Shown here piece by piece: positions 22,483 through 32,353 of a stretch of DNA of 41,642 nucleotides (position 1 is its first letter; each line of letters begins with the position of its first letter). The notes beneath the pieces were generated by a model. That model did no database searches, was not told where the DNA came from, and saw only the letters and a program-made list of their open reading frames with translations. Origin of the DNA: a virus; the IMG/VR virus record IMGVR_UViG_3300017786_000028, positions 1 to 41,642 of that record, one strand, 5' to 3'. Both the position numbers and the translations under genes were made by a program.

Positions 22483-23925
22483 ATGGCAGATCAAGGACTT
22501 TTAGGACAAGCAAAACCAGCGGGAACAACTAATACAGTCCTGTATAGTGCTCCTGCAGATCAATCCGCTTCCGCAGTATTAACTATTGCCAATGATGGCA
22601 CTGGTGCAGCATATGATGTTGCGCTCAAAGATTATGATCAAAAACTTACTTTAGATGCATCCACATATAAACTTCACGAAGGTGATATTATTAGTGGTTA
22701 CAGATTTACAGTAGGTACTCCAATTAGTAGTGGGTCAGGGTTTCAACCAGGACAACAATTTACTAGCACAGATGGTGAGAAGAAATTTAAATTTGAATCA
22801 TTTTATATTCCAACCACTACATCTGTCTTTGTAAAAGATATTGCTATTAGACAGGTTACTCTCGAATCTATTACTGGCACTCCCGCAGTTGGTGATACTT
22901 TAACCAAGGGAGCAGGTAGCGACACTACAACTGCCACAGTATATGCTTATAAGAACAATATTGTGCATATTGGACCATCCACTATTAATGGTTCTGGTGC
23001 AGAATTTGCTGATGGTGATTCTGTTACCTCTGGTAGTGCAACTGGAACTGTTTCTACTGGTGGTGTTGGATCTGCTCAGAATGAATTTGTGTTCTCAACC
23101 ACCACCTCTGGTGGAACATATGATTTAGCACTTGATGGTGCCACTACACTGTTCTCTGATAGAACATATCGTTTTGATACATCTGATTCTTCTATGAGTG
23201 GTAGAGACTTTAGTCTTTCTACTACTGTTAATGGTCAGTGGGGTCCAGATAATACTGCTGGTAACTCTGACGATGGCACAGAATTTACCACTGGTAGGAC
23301 TACTAATGGCACAGCAGGTTCTGGTGGTGCATATGTTCAATTTGCATTTGGTGCAAACGATAACACTCCTGGTACTTTGTATTTCTATGATGGTGGCACT
23401 GGCACTGCCGCTAATGCAAACTATGGTGGAAATGATCGTTACATTCAAACTAGTGACGTAGTTCAATATAGTGAGATCTATGTCTATGACATTGAAGGCA
23501 CTTGGACAAACAGCAGCGATGGTTTCCTGAATGCTGGTATCACTTATACCGTAACAGCACAAACTGCAGGACCTTTTGGTATTGTTCGTTCTTTTACTGG
23601 AACTACACTGTACGTTTTGAAAGGTATTGGATCTGTCGATTTTGCAGGTACTAATACATTCCAAGATGTTCCTGCAAGTAATGAACAGTCCAGAACGCTA
23701 GCAACAGTTAGCAGTGTTACTGTTGCATCTGATGCACTTGAAGTTGAGAATTATCTTTCAAAAGATAAGACAAATGCTGCGAACAATGTCGATAGACTTA
23801 CATCTCTCGTCATTGGACCTGGTGAAAGACTAGTTGTTGAAAGTGCAACTCAAAATAATATCTTCAGTCTAGTTGGATTTCAAGATGCTTCTACAGCATT
23901 GACAACTAGAGTCTTCGGTTCCTAA
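22483..23925 (+). CDS. Virion structural protein with cupredoxin-like repeat
   Basis: 480 residues. N-terminal LLGQAKPAGTTNTVLYSAP resembles other cyanophage fibre-associated proteins. Residues about 227-318 (RTYRFDTSD, then EFTTGRTTNGTAGSGGAYVQ, TLYFYDGG) resemble the YRFD..TTG...GSAGAY..LYYY pattern I recall from marine phage structural proteins with cupredoxin-like modules; the usual copper-binding Cys-His are absent. It is nearly free of basic residues and beta-rich. It is probably part of the tail fibre or baseplate periphery. Confidence 0.55.
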   Translation: MADQGLLGQAKPAGTTNTVLYSAPADQSASAVLTIANDGTGAAYDVALKDYDQKLTLDASTYKLHEGDIISGYRFTVGTPISSGSGFQPGQQFTSTDGEKKFKFESFYIPTTTSVFVKDIAIRQVTLESITGTPAVGDTLTKGAGSDTTTATVYAYKNNIVHIGPSTINGSGAEFADGDSVTSGSATGTVSTGGVGSAQNEFVFSTTTSGGTYDLALDGATTLFSDRTYRFDTSDSSMSGRDFSLSTTVNGQWGPDNTAGNSDDGTEFTTGRTTNGTAGSGGAYVQFAFGANDNTPGTLYFYDGGTGTAANANYGGNDRYIQTSDVVQYSEIYVYDIEGTWTNSSDGFLNAGITYTVTAQTAGPFGIVRSFTGTTLYVLKGIGSVDFAGTNTFQDVPASNEQSRTLATVSSVTVASDALEVENYLSKDKTNAANNVDRLTSLVIGPGERLVVESATQNNIFSLVGFQDASTALTTRVFGS

Positions 23926-23931
23926 TAAATA
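23924..23931 (+). promoter_or_regulatory. Late promoter box AATAAATA
   Basis: AATAAATA overlaps the stop of the previous gene and lies 21 bases upstream of the 1320-residue structural gene. Confidence 0.5.
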
Positions 23932-23952
23932 ATCAAAAAAGCAGCGTAAGCA

Positions 23953-26900
23953 ATGTCCCTTACTAGACTTAAGAATATTATTACGTCCAGAACTGGGCGT
24001 ATTATATATGTTAACCCAGACGATTTTGATGCTTCTGATGCGATTGACAACAGAGGCAACTCTGCGTTGCGTCCGTTTAAGTCTATTCAAAGAGCATTTC
24101 TGGAAGTAGCAAGATTCTCCTATCGAGTTGGTTTATCAAATGACGAATTTGATGCCTTCTCGATCATGTTATATCCAGCAGAATATGTTGTTGATAATAG
24201 ACCTGGTGATGTTCTCTATACTAATGTTGCTCCTCTTGATGAGAACTCAAACCTTGACTTGACTTCTCCTAATAATGTTCTGTATAAGTATAATTCAGTT
24301 GAAGGTGGTATCATCGTTCCTAGAGGTTGTTCTCTAGTTGGTACAGATCTTCGTCGTACAAAGATTATTCCTAAGTACGTTCCATATCCTACAACTCTTG
24401 CATCCAAAGGTATTAATACCGAATCTCAAGTACCTCCTCGTACTGCAATTTTCAAAGTTACTGGTGGAACATACTTCTGGCAGTTCTCTTTCTTTGATGG
24501 TGCTGAGGAAGGTGTATATTACAAACCCGATAGCACAGATACCTTAGCGCCTAAGTTCTCACACCATAGACTAACTTGTTTTGAGTTTGCTGATGGTGTT
24601 AATACTCTTTCAACTTTAATTAGTGGCGCAACAGTCCCTAACGCAGATTATTCTGCAGTTCCTAATATTCTTGAAAGAACAGATTTAGAAATTTATTATC
24701 AGAAAGTATCGAAAGCATTTGCTACAATTCCTGATACTTCTGGAGATCCTGCAACTGACCAAATTCAGTTAAGAGTAGAAGAAAATAGAATTGTTGGTCC
24801 TATTTCTGATGAATATAGAGTCCTTCAGGTCACAAGAAATGGTCAGACAGCAACAGCAGTTACTGTTGATGAGTTTGATAACCCTAGAGATCATGGATTC
24901 TCTGTTGGTGTTAACATCAACGTTAGTGGTGTTTCTGGATCAACTGGACCGCAATCAGAACTTGATGCTGGAATTTACAACGGATCTTTTACAGTCACAT
25001 CAGCATCTGGTAACGTCTTTACTTACCAAATGCAAGGAGAACCATCAGGAAATGCTGTAGGTTCAAATATTACAGTTAAGACTGAGATTGATACTGTTGA
25101 CTCTGCATCACCATATGCGTTTAACCTGTCACTGAGATCAGTGTGGGGTATGAATGGAATGCATGCTAATGGTAGCAAAGCAACTGGTTTCAAATCAATG
25201 GTTGTTGCTCAATTCACTGGTTTGAGTCTTCAAAAAGATGATAGAGCATTCGTAAGATATAATGCTTCTACTGGTAATTATGACAACGCAACTGCTGGTG
25301 ATGGTGCTCACTTAGATGGTTTTGCTGAGTATCGTAAAGGTTGGGCACATGAGCACATTAAGTGTAGTAATGACTCCTTTGTACAGGCAGTTTCGGTGTT
25401 TGCTGTTGGATATGGCACACACTTTACTGCACTGAGTGGGGGTGATATGAGTATCACAAACTCAAACTCCAACTTCGGTAACACTGCTTTAAGAGCAGCA
25501 GGATTCAAAGCAAAATCTTTCTCTAAAGATAAAGCAGGTGCATTAACACATATTATTCCACCCAAATCATTAAACGTTATTTCTACCACTGCAACTGGTA
25601 CGAATGCTGCATCCTCAATTACTCTTGCTAATGATGGTAACATCAATGGTGTTATTGAAGGCATGACAGTTAGTGGTACTGGCATTGGTGCTGGTGCTAT
25701 CGTGGGAACTGTCAATACAAACACTAGAGTTGTTACTTTAACAGCAGCAAATACTTCTACAGTTAGCGGTAATGTCATCTTCGGTGAAGAAACATCTGTC
25801 AATTGGGTGAACGTTGATATTCAAAGAACAAAAGTAATTAACGCAGCACTTGCTGGACAAGGAGGAACACCTGGCACAAGATTATATCTCTACGGATACA
25901 CAGTTGAAGCAAGTCCGCCTACGACAAGAGTTCAAGGTTACACCGTTGGTGCACGTCAAGATGGCACGGGCGGTAGTGCTATTCCCGATAAGATCAACTG
26001 CTTATTAGTAGCAAACGGTGCATCAACTGCAACTGTTCAAACTGCTAAAATTTCACCTTATGGTCCTTCTGTATCTGGTAAAGCAGCAGGTACGACTGGA
26101 TCACCTATTCAATTTGATAGCACAACATATACAATCAATGGTGTTGCTGGTTCTATTGGTGGTTGGTATCTCGCTGTAGATTCCACTGACAATGCAATCT
26201 ATACATCACTATCTACTAATACACAATACAATACAGTTAATTTCACTCCTACTACTTTCCTTAAGAGAATACCTGATCCTCGTGACTTGCAAGATAGAAC
26301 ATATCGTGTTCGTTATGTAATTGACAAGGATAAGACCAATCCTCTGCCTCGTGATCCTATTAGTGGTTATGTAATGCAACCGCTGAATAGTGACACAACA
26401 TCGTATAGTTTGAATAAAGCATTCTACATTTACGATATTGAGATTGTTCAAAAATTTGAGAGAGGTGTTGCCGATGGAATCTACTATCTTACCCTGCTAT
26501 GTGCATCTATTGCACCTACAACTTCTAACTTTAATGACAGGAAGTTCAGTCAAAACGTCAACGAAGTCTATCCTACGTTTGACAGAGACAACCCTGTTGC
26601 TGACCCTGCTGCTTCGGTATCCGTCGCTGACAACGAAACTATCGGTCTTGTAAATTCTACTGATGGTGCATCACCAACTCCTGCACTTGATCCTAAACGT
26701 TCTATTACTAAGGAAGCAGTTGAATTTATTCTTAGTGACACTGGTTGGACACAACCAGGAACAACACCTAACTACGATAGTGTTAACGAGCGTCTTAGTA
26801 ACGTTGAATTAACTGCTCGTCAGGGTGATGAAGAGACCAGAAAGATTAATATCAGACAGAATACTGATGGTACAGTAGCACCTATTGCTGTTGAATTTAG

Positions 26901-27915
26901 ACGCCACTCAATTATGAGATCTGGTAACCATACTTTTGAGTATCTTGGTTTCGGTCCTGGTAACTATTCAACTGCATTCCCTCAGACTCAAGTAGAGACG
27001 CTATCTACTGATCAGATTAAGTTCTCTCAGTCTATTAAAGAAGAAGGTGGTGTTGCATTCTACTCTGGTCTTAACTCTAATGGTGACCTATTCATTGGTA
27101 ACCAGATCATTAACCCAGTTACAGGTCAGATCACTAACGAAGATATTGCACAACTGAATGTTATTGGTGAAGAGAATACAACAATTGAGACTTTCTCTGA
27201 GTTGGTTCTTACTGATAAACTCACAGTTATTGGTGGTGCATCTAACCAGTTAGAATCAATCTTTGCTGGTCCTGTTACATTCCAAGGACTGACTACATTC
27301 ACAAACAATATTCAAGCAAGAAAGATTTCTTATTACAACCAAGATGGTACTGTAATCAAGCAAACTTTACTTGCACCTGAAGATGCAAACGGACTACCTA
27401 GTTTTGCTAATATCACAGGATATGATACTCCTGCTGATGGTGATCTTGTTTATAATATCAACTGGTCACCTGGTAAATCTTTAGGTTGGATTTACTACAA
27501 TGGAGCATGGAAAGAGTTTGGTCTTACTGACACTGGTGACATTAATATTAGTTCCTACAATAGTAGCACAATCATCGGTATTGGCACTGCTCCTAATAAC
27601 AGTTTCAGAGTCAATGTAGATGGTGGTGTAAGAGTTGATGGTGACTTAGTTGTTACTGGAAAGGGTGGAGTTGGTGCTGATAAGTATATTACTAGAACCT
27701 ACACTGGTGATGGTTCAACACTAACATTTGCTGTTACTACATATACTGGTGGAATTCAGCATGCCGATGATTCAGTGTTGGTATTCTTGAATGGTGTTGC
27801 ACAGATTGCAGGTACTAATTACACCGTAGATGGAAGCGGTGCGAATATTGTATTTGCTTCTGGTGATGCACCTTTATCAACTGATACAGTTCATATTTTA
27901 GAACTGCCTATCTAA
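23953..27915 (+). CDS. Large beta-helix structural protein (baseplate/tail fibre)
   Basis: 1320 residues, the largest protein here. It opens SLTRLKNIITSRTGRIIYVN and has the right-handed-beta-helix entry pattern RPFKSIQRAFLEVARFSYR near residues 40-60, with GCSLVGTDLRRTKIIP at a helix turn, typical of phage adhesion and tailspike proteins. The C-terminus has fibre-type segments (YNTVNF, TPADGDLVYNINWSPG). The likely role is tail periphery; I recall a similar protein in most T4-like cyanophages but cannot give its T4 number. A late box precedes it, and it lies just before the seven-gene adhesin series. Confidence 0.65.
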   Translation: MSLTRLKNIITSRTGRIIYVNPDDFDASDAIDNRGNSALRPFKSIQRAFLEVARFSYRVGLSNDEFDAFSIMLYPAEYVVDNRPGDVLYTNVAPLDENSNLDLTSPNNVLYKYNSVEGGIIVPRGCSLVGTDLRRTKIIPKYVPYPTTLASKGINTESQVPPRTAIFKVTGGTYFWQFSFFDGAEEGVYYKPDSTDTLAPKFSHHRLTCFEFADGVNTLSTLISGATVPNADYSAVPNILERTDLEIYYQKVSKAFATIPDTSGDPATDQIQLRVEENRIVGPISDEYRVLQVTRNGQTATAVTVDEFDNPRDHGFSVGVNINVSGVSGSTGPQSELDAGIYNGSFTVTSASGNVFTYQMQGEPSGNAVGSNITVKTEIDTVDSASPYAFNLSLRSVWGMNGMHANGSKATGFKSMVVAQFTGLSLQKDDRAFVRYNASTGNYDNATAGDGAHLDGFAEYRKGWAHEHIKCSNDSFVQAVSVFAVGYGTHFTALSGGDMSITNSNSNFGNTALRAAGFKAKSFSKDKAGALTHIIPPKSLNVISTTATGTNAASSITLANDGNINGVIEGMTVSGTGIGAGAIVGTVNTNTRVVTLTAANTSTVSGNVIFGEETSVNWVNVDIQRTKVINAALAGQGGTPGTRLYLYGYTVEASPPTTRVQGYTVGARQDGTGGSAIPDKINCLLVANGASTATVQTAKISPYGPSVSGKAAGTTGSPIQFDSTTYTINGVAGSIGGWYLAVDSTDNAIYTSLSTNTQYNTVNFTPTTFLKRIPDPRDLQDRTYRVRYVIDKDKTNPLPRDPISGYVMQPLNSDTTSYSLNKAFYIYDIEIVQKFERGVADGIYYLTLLCASIAPTTSNFNDRKFSQNVNEVYPTFDRDNPVADPAASVSVADNETIGLVNSTDGASPTPALDPKRSITKEAVEFILSDTGWTQPGTTPNYDSVNERLSNVELTARQGDEETRKINIRQNTDGTVAPIAVEFRRHSIMRSGNHTFEYLGFGPGNYSTAFPQTQVETLSTDQIKFSQSIKEEGGVAFYSGLNSNGDLFIGNQIINPVTGQITNEDIAQLNVIGEENTTIETFSELVLTDKLTVIGGASNQLESIFAGPVTFQGLTTFTNNIQARKISYYNQDGTVIKQTLLAPEDANGLPSFANITGYDTPADGDLVYNINWSPGKSLGWIYYNGAWKEFGLTDTGDINISSYNSSTIIGIGTAPNNSFRVNVDGGVRVDGDLVVTGKGGVGADKYITRTYTGDGSTLTFAVTTYTGGIQHADDSVLVFLNGVAQIAGTNYTVDGSGANIVFASGDAPLSTDTVHILELPI

Positions 27916-27918
27916 ATA
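27912..27918 (+). promoter_or_regulatory. Late promoter box CTAAATA
   Basis: CTAAATA overlaps the upstream stop and lies 22 bases before the start of the first adhesin-series gene. GGAGGA at 27922-27927 is a ribosome binding site candidate. Confidence 0.5.
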
Positions 27919-27940
27919 ATACGGAGGATACCGCAATCAC

Positions 27941-28357
27941 ATGGCAATATCAAGAATTAGTGGCAATCAAATCGCCACCGCAACAGAAGCAATTCTTACC
28001 ACTCTAAGTTTCCTTAATACTGGTAGTGTATTAAGGTTACCTGTTGGAACAACTGCACAACAACCTACAGGTGTTTCACCAGGAACTATTAGATTTAATA
28101 CTGATACTGATGCTGCTGAAATTTATAAAGCAGATAATGGTACTGGTAGTGCTGGATGGTCAGCAGTATCTGGTGGTGGTCCTGCATTAGGTGCAGATAG
28201 TGTTATTAGAACAAATCCAAATACTATCGATGAAAATATTACCGTTGGACCTACTGCTGGTGATGAATTTGCTAATGGAATGAGTTCTGGTCCTATTACT
28301 ATTAGTAACGGTTATACTGTTACTATTGAAAGTGGTGGTTCCTGGAGTGTGGTCTAA
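27941..28357 (+). CDS. Short fibre protein with TTAQ-RP module
   Basis: 138 residues. Residues 30-75 hold the shared module LPVGTTAQQPTG, then GTIRFNTDTDAAEIYK and a Trp. The remaining 65 residues are a beta-rich cap ending TVTIESGGSWSVV. It shares TAATG with the next gene. It is the first of seven consecutive genes carrying this module, so it is probably a fibre segment or cap. Confidence 0.65.
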   Translation: MAISRISGNQIATATEAILTTLSFLNTGSVLRLPVGTTAQQPTGVSPGTIRFNTDTDAAEIYKADNGTGSAGWSAVSGGGPALGADSVIRTNPNTIDENITVGPTAGDEFANGMSSGPITISNGYTVTIESGGSWSVV

Positions 28358-28590
28358 TGTTAAATGTTGGATCTATACAAGGAAATTCTCCTAATTTTAC
28401 AATAGATTTAGATGCTGGTAGTAGATTAAGATTAGCAAGTGATTTAAGAGTTAACCAACAGCAATATATTCCCCTACCTAGTGGAACTACTGCACAGAGA
28501 CCTTCAGATTCTTATCCTGGAAGTATTAGATATAATACAACCATTAGTAAGTTAGAGATCTGGACAGGAACAACTTGGTTCAGTATCTAA
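28357..28590 (+). CDS. Free-standing fibre module protein
   Basis: 77 residues consisting almost only of the shared module: IPLPSGTTAQRPSD, GSIRYNTTISKLEIWTG, TTWFSI. There is no distal domain. It is translationally coupled to the gene before. It may be a minimal adaptor between fibre proteins, or a remnant of a once longer adhesin gene. Confidence 0.6.
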   Translation: MLNVGSIQGNSPNFTIDLDAGSRLRLASDLRVNQQQYIPLPSGTTAQRPSDSYPGSIRYNTTISKLEIWTGTTWFSI

Positions 28591-28593
28591 ATA
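28587..28593 (+). promoter_or_regulatory. Late promoter box CTAAATA
   Basis: CTAAATA overlaps the preceding stop and lies 22 bases before ATG 28616. Confidence 0.5.
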
Positions 28594-28615
28594 TAGAATA
28601 TAGGCACCTCACAAA

Positions 28616-29998
28616 ATGAGTCGAGTTACCACTGCAATACTAAAAGGAATCTCAGCAACTCTGGAACAAGTCACCATTCCTGGTGGTCATACTTTCAGGG
28701 TTAATGGTATATTGGATCTCACTGGAAATACAGGTGCATTTCAATTACCTACTGGAACAACAGCGCAACGTCCAGGTAGTCCTTCAACAGGATTTTTTAG
28801 ATTTAATACTGATACAAATAAGATTGAACTTTATCGTAATGGTGCATGGGGATCGTATGAAGAAACGACCGATGTAGGCGGTGGTGGTGGCACTACTTCA
28901 CAAATTGCTGATGAAATTCTAGTTTATGTTATGGATGAAAATGGTGATGCTAGAAGTCCGACATACAAACCATTAAATTCAGTAAAGGTATCAGATAATA
29001 GTGTAACTGCTACAGCATGGACAGATGTTCTGGCAAATAGTGACTGGAATGCTGTTGTATTCACGAGTGATTCAAAACCATATATTCGTTGGAGATTTGA
29101 TAGAAACAGTCAGAATATGGACACCATATTATCATCATTGATGAATAATTATTCATCATGGGGATCTGCCAACAATGCAACACAATCAGTAACACCAGTT
29201 GCAGGGTCTTCTGGTAAAGTTGGAGAAACAATGAACTTCCAACATAATAATGGTGGTGGTGAGAGTCATGATATTGTTACCTTAGGCAATAATGGTACTG
29301 TCTGGAGTTCGGGTATGTATTGGGGTAACATTGACTCCACAAGTAACTATGGTGGTATCTTAAACAAGGTTGAACCACACAGTGGTAGTGGCGGTGGTAA
29401 TACTAACGAAAGAATTTTTGTATATTTAGATAATACACCTCTTGCCATTCAAGCAGGTGATTATACAAACTATCTCACACCAACTGGTCCTTTAGGAAAC
29501 GCTACTAATTTTAGTTGGTCTAACAATACAAGTTCTGGGGTGGGTAGTAGCAGTCCCAATAATGTTGCTGATGCTGTTGATAGAAACACGACAAGTGATT
29601 GGCCCACATATGGCATTCAGCAGCAAGGTAACAATAACTGGATCTCGGTAGATTTGGGTGTTGGTAATGAAACTACGTTCGATTATACTTGGGTTATTGG
29701 TTATCCTAACGACAATCACTGGTCTGATCGGAACTTTGTACAAGGATCAAACGATAACAGTAACTGGACCGATGTTGCAGAGTGGCGTTATCACAATGGA
29801 TCTTCATCAAATGATGGTTATCTAATTCATAGTCAAGGTAGTCATCTTTATTCAAACACAGTTAATAATGTAGATAAGTGGCATCCTGTTGTCACTAGAG
29901 GTATTAAATATAGATATTGGAGATTATACGGTACTAACTTTAACCAATCCAATGGTTATATGCTGGTCATGAACTGGGGTCTAATGAAGAAAAACTAA
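28616..29998 (+). CDS. Tail fibre adhesin with F5/8 type C-like domain
   Basis: 460 residues. N-terminal module FQLPTGTTAQRPGSPSTG, then FRFNTDTNKIELYRNGAW. Residues about 130-310 are a Ser/Gly/Asn-rich beta domain. Residues about 315-455 resemble discoidin/F5/8 type C: ADAVDRNTTSDW, NNWISVDLG, SNDNSNWTDV, KYRYWRLYGTN. Such domains bind sugars, which fits receptor recognition at the host surface. It shares TAATG with the next gene, so two different adhesins are coupled. Confidence 0.65.
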   Translation: MSRVTTAILKGISATLEQVTIPGGHTFRVNGILDLTGNTGAFQLPTGTTAQRPGSPSTGFFRFNTDTNKIELYRNGAWGSYEETTDVGGGGGTTSQIADEILVYVMDENGDARSPTYKPLNSVKVSDNSVTATAWTDVLANSDWNAVVFTSDSKPYIRWRFDRNSQNMDTILSSLMNNYSSWGSANNATQSVTPVAGSSGKVGETMNFQHNNGGGESHDIVTLGNNGTVWSSGMYWGNIDSTSNYGGILNKVEPHSGSGGGNTNERIFVYLDNTPLAIQAGDYTNYLTPTGPLGNATNFSWSNNTSSGVGSSSPNNVADAVDRNTTSDWPTYGIQQQGNNNWISVDLGVGNETTFDYTWVIGYPNDNHWSDRNFVQGSNDNSNWTDVAEWRYHNGSSSNDGYLIHSQGSHLYSNTVNNVDKWHPVVTRGIKYRYWRLYGTNFNQSNGYMLVMNWGLMKKN

Positions 29999-31185
29999 TG
30001 AGCACACTAAACACTGATAACTTATACGGTCCAGACTGGAAAGATTTTACGATTGATATGCCTGCTGGTGCACATCTAAACGTAAGTGGTTCTTTAGAGT
30101 TTACATCTGGATCTCAATTTACTTTACCTAGAGGAACCACTGCTGAACGTCCATCATCACCTACAGCAGGGATGATACGTTATAATATTACAACTTCTGG
30201 TGCTGAGTATTATAATGGTACTGAATGGATAGAGATGCCGTTGGGCGCATCGAATGATGGTACTAGTCAAGAAACTGCTGCAAGTTCAGCAAGACAATTA
30301 TTTGATGATGGTATTGTTACCAGTGGAAAATCTTTAAGATGGATTAATACCTCTGGTGGATTAAAACAAGTTTTTTGTGACTTTGATACTCAAGATGAGG
30401 ATGGTAATAGTGGATGGATGTTAGTCGCATCATTCACTCAGGGAAATAAATGGGGTGGTGACGGACAAAATATTATTACAACTGATGCCACTATTTTACC
30501 AAGTGGAGCACAAGATTATCAACCATCATCTAACTTTGCTGATATGAATATCACTGAGTTTAGACTGACGGCAAATAATGATATTGAAACTACGTTAGGT
30601 GCTCAGGCATCAGCAGATTGGTATTATCGATGGAATAATCCTATTACTTACAAAGAAATGTGGGCACCAACCGCAGGTAATACAAGATATTATTTGTCTA
30701 ATGGTACTAATCCCAATGTTCAAAGATGTTCGATGAGAAAATTTGATAGTAGTTACAATCTCAAATATTCTTATAATAACCCTAATCACAGATATAATAA
30801 TTTCAGTGACTATGGTTATACTAATAGTAGAGTTGATACTGCCGATTATAGTTATGGATTAGTTGGCGGTAGTCAAGCACCTGAAAGCGGGTTCTTTAAC
30901 GTTTGGTATGCAATAAGTAATCCTGGTCAACAGTTTGAATGGTTCCGTATTGGTAGAACTGCAACTTACTCATCTAGATCTGGTGGTGATGTTGATGGAA
31001 CATTTGCAATACCTCAACAGGGTGCCAACACTGATTCTACGGGACAAGATATTGATAGTAATATCAGTGTAAAAGTTGGTAACGATGATAATGTTGATTG
31101 GGGTGGTGCTGCTACTTCTGCGACACAAGATGCAGGAAATAATAGTGCAATTACCAACACACCCTTATGGTGGTGGGTTAAGTGA
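29998..31185 (+). CDS. Tail fibre adhesin with fibrinogen-like domain
   Basis: 395 residues. Module: FTLPRGTTAERPSSPTAG, IRYNITTSGAEYYNG, TEW. Residues about 100-395 begin SSARQLFDDGIVTSGKSLRW and carry QVFCDFDTQDEDGNSGWMLV, the pattern by which fibrinogen-related and intelectin domains start (CDM...GGGW.L). It is rich in Trp, Tyr and Asn, as in glycan-binding domains. The gene at 32354 has the same C-terminal type. Confidence 0.65.
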   Translation: MSTLNTDNLYGPDWKDFTIDMPAGAHLNVSGSLEFTSGSQFTLPRGTTAERPSSPTAGMIRYNITTSGAEYYNGTEWIEMPLGASNDGTSQETAASSARQLFDDGIVTSGKSLRWINTSGGLKQVFCDFDTQDEDGNSGWMLVASFTQGNKWGGDGQNIITTDATILPSGAQDYQPSSNFADMNITEFRLTANNDIETTLGAQASADWYYRWNNPITYKEMWAPTAGNTRYYLSNGTNPNVQRCSMRKFDSSYNLKYSYNNPNHRYNNFSDYGYTNSRVDTADYSYGLVGGSQAPESGFFNVWYAISNPGQQFEWFRIGRTATYSSRSGGDVDGTFAIPQQGANTDSTGQDIDSNISVKVGNDDNVDWGGAATSATQDAGNNSAITNTPLWWWVK

Positions 31186-31191
31186 TAAATA
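31184..31191 (+). promoter_or_regulatory. Late promoter box GATAAATA
   Basis: GATAAATA overlaps the stop of the preceding gene and lies 27 bases before ATG 31219. Confidence 0.6.
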
Positions 31192-31218
31192 CTAAAAGCA
31201 TACAGATATTGAGTTGAC

Positions 31219-32328
31219 ATGCCAAGGTTAAACGTTACCAATGTAACCTCTTCGGGAACTTTACAATCGGTTGATACTTTTAGTTCGACTGATGGATTTA
31301 GATTGCCGTCTTATTCTACAGCACAGAGACCTACGGGCATTCCTGATGGTACTATGATCTGGAATACTACAGCATCTGCTATTGAAATATATGGCAGTTC
31401 TCAATGGAATGAATTAGGTAGTGGTGGTGGTAGTGCTGCTATTGATACGTGGGCAGATGCTGCGGCAAGACCAACAACTAGTTTATCAGTTGGACAATTT
31501 GGATTTAATCAGGATACTAAACAATTTGAAGTTTATAATGTTAATGATGCTGGTACGGCAGAATGGTTACTCTTAGGTAATGTTGTTGCTGCTGCACAAT
31601 GGCATATCATAATGATGACACCTGGTGCTAAAGGTTCATCATCGAATACTCCAATAGGTAGTACTGGTAGTAGCACTTGGAGAAGTATTACTTCCTCTAA
31701 TACTGGTGCTAGTGGAAGAACTGCCTTTGGTGATGGTGAAGGATTGTATGAGGGTTATTTTACTATTACTGGTGCAACTAAAGTCGCTCTTGTTAGTGGA
31801 AATGGTGATTTAACGGATCCATCAACACATTCTAAGTATCTTGTTTATGACTTAGTTGAAACGGCAGGTGATACAACTCATAACATTTTAATTGCTATTG
31901 ATGATTTCTGTAATGCATCGGGAAGTGGTATCACTGGCAGTGATGCTTCTGGATATACAACTCCTTCTGTTAATTCATTAACTGGTAATACTAATGGTTA
32001 TAGCGGAACTTTAAGTGCCTCGGGTGGTACTTGGCAATCAAATAATGGTACTCAACCTGATAAATTTGTATATTGGGGTATCAATACCGAATCTGATGAT
32101 GATACACAAGCACTCTGTGCATTCTCAGGGAACTTATCAAGCGGTAAAATGGATTCTTGGAGAAATAATAATCCAAATGAAACATTCTGGAGTTATTGGG
32201 GGCATGATTTTCACTCAGATGCTTCTAGTCAACGCCTTGGTAACAGTAGGCAAACTGAACCTGGCATTGCAACTGGTTCTTCACAAAGTAGTGAGACTGT
32301 TTATATGTTGGTTTATGTTCCTGGATAA
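31219..32328 (+). CDS. Tail fibre adhesin with unassigned C-terminal domain
   Basis: 369 residues. Module A: FRLPSYSTAQRPTGIPDG, IWNTTASAIEIYGSSQW. A second, diverged module B follows (TWADAAARPTTSLSVGQFGF, FEVYNVNDAGTAEWLLLG). The rest, about 130-369, is Gly/Ser/Thr-rich with FVYWGINTESDDDTQALC and WSYWGHDFHSDASS; I cannot place this domain. By position and module it is a host-recognition fibre protein. Confidence 0.6.
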   Translation: MPRLNVTNVTSSGTLQSVDTFSSTDGFRLPSYSTAQRPTGIPDGTMIWNTTASAIEIYGSSQWNELGSGGGSAAIDTWADAAARPTTSLSVGQFGFNQDTKQFEVYNVNDAGTAEWLLLGNVVAAAQWHIIMMTPGAKGSSSNTPIGSTGSSTWRSITSSNTGASGRTAFGDGEGLYEGYFTITGATKVALVSGNGDLTDPSTHSKYLVYDLVETAGDTTHNILIAIDDFCNASGSGITGSDASGYTTPSVNSLTGNTNGYSGTLSASGGTWQSNNGTQPDKFVYWGINTESDDDTQALCAFSGNLSSGKMDSWRNNNPNETFWSYWGHDFHSDASSQRLGNSRQTEPGIATGSSQSSETVYMLVYVPG

Positions 32329-32331
32329 ATA
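32324..32331 (+). promoter_or_regulatory. Late promoter box GATAAATA
   Basis: GATAAATA overlaps the preceding stop and lies 22 bases before ATG 32354. Confidence 0.6.
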
Positions 32332-32353
32332 AAGTATAAGGTAATATCGAACT

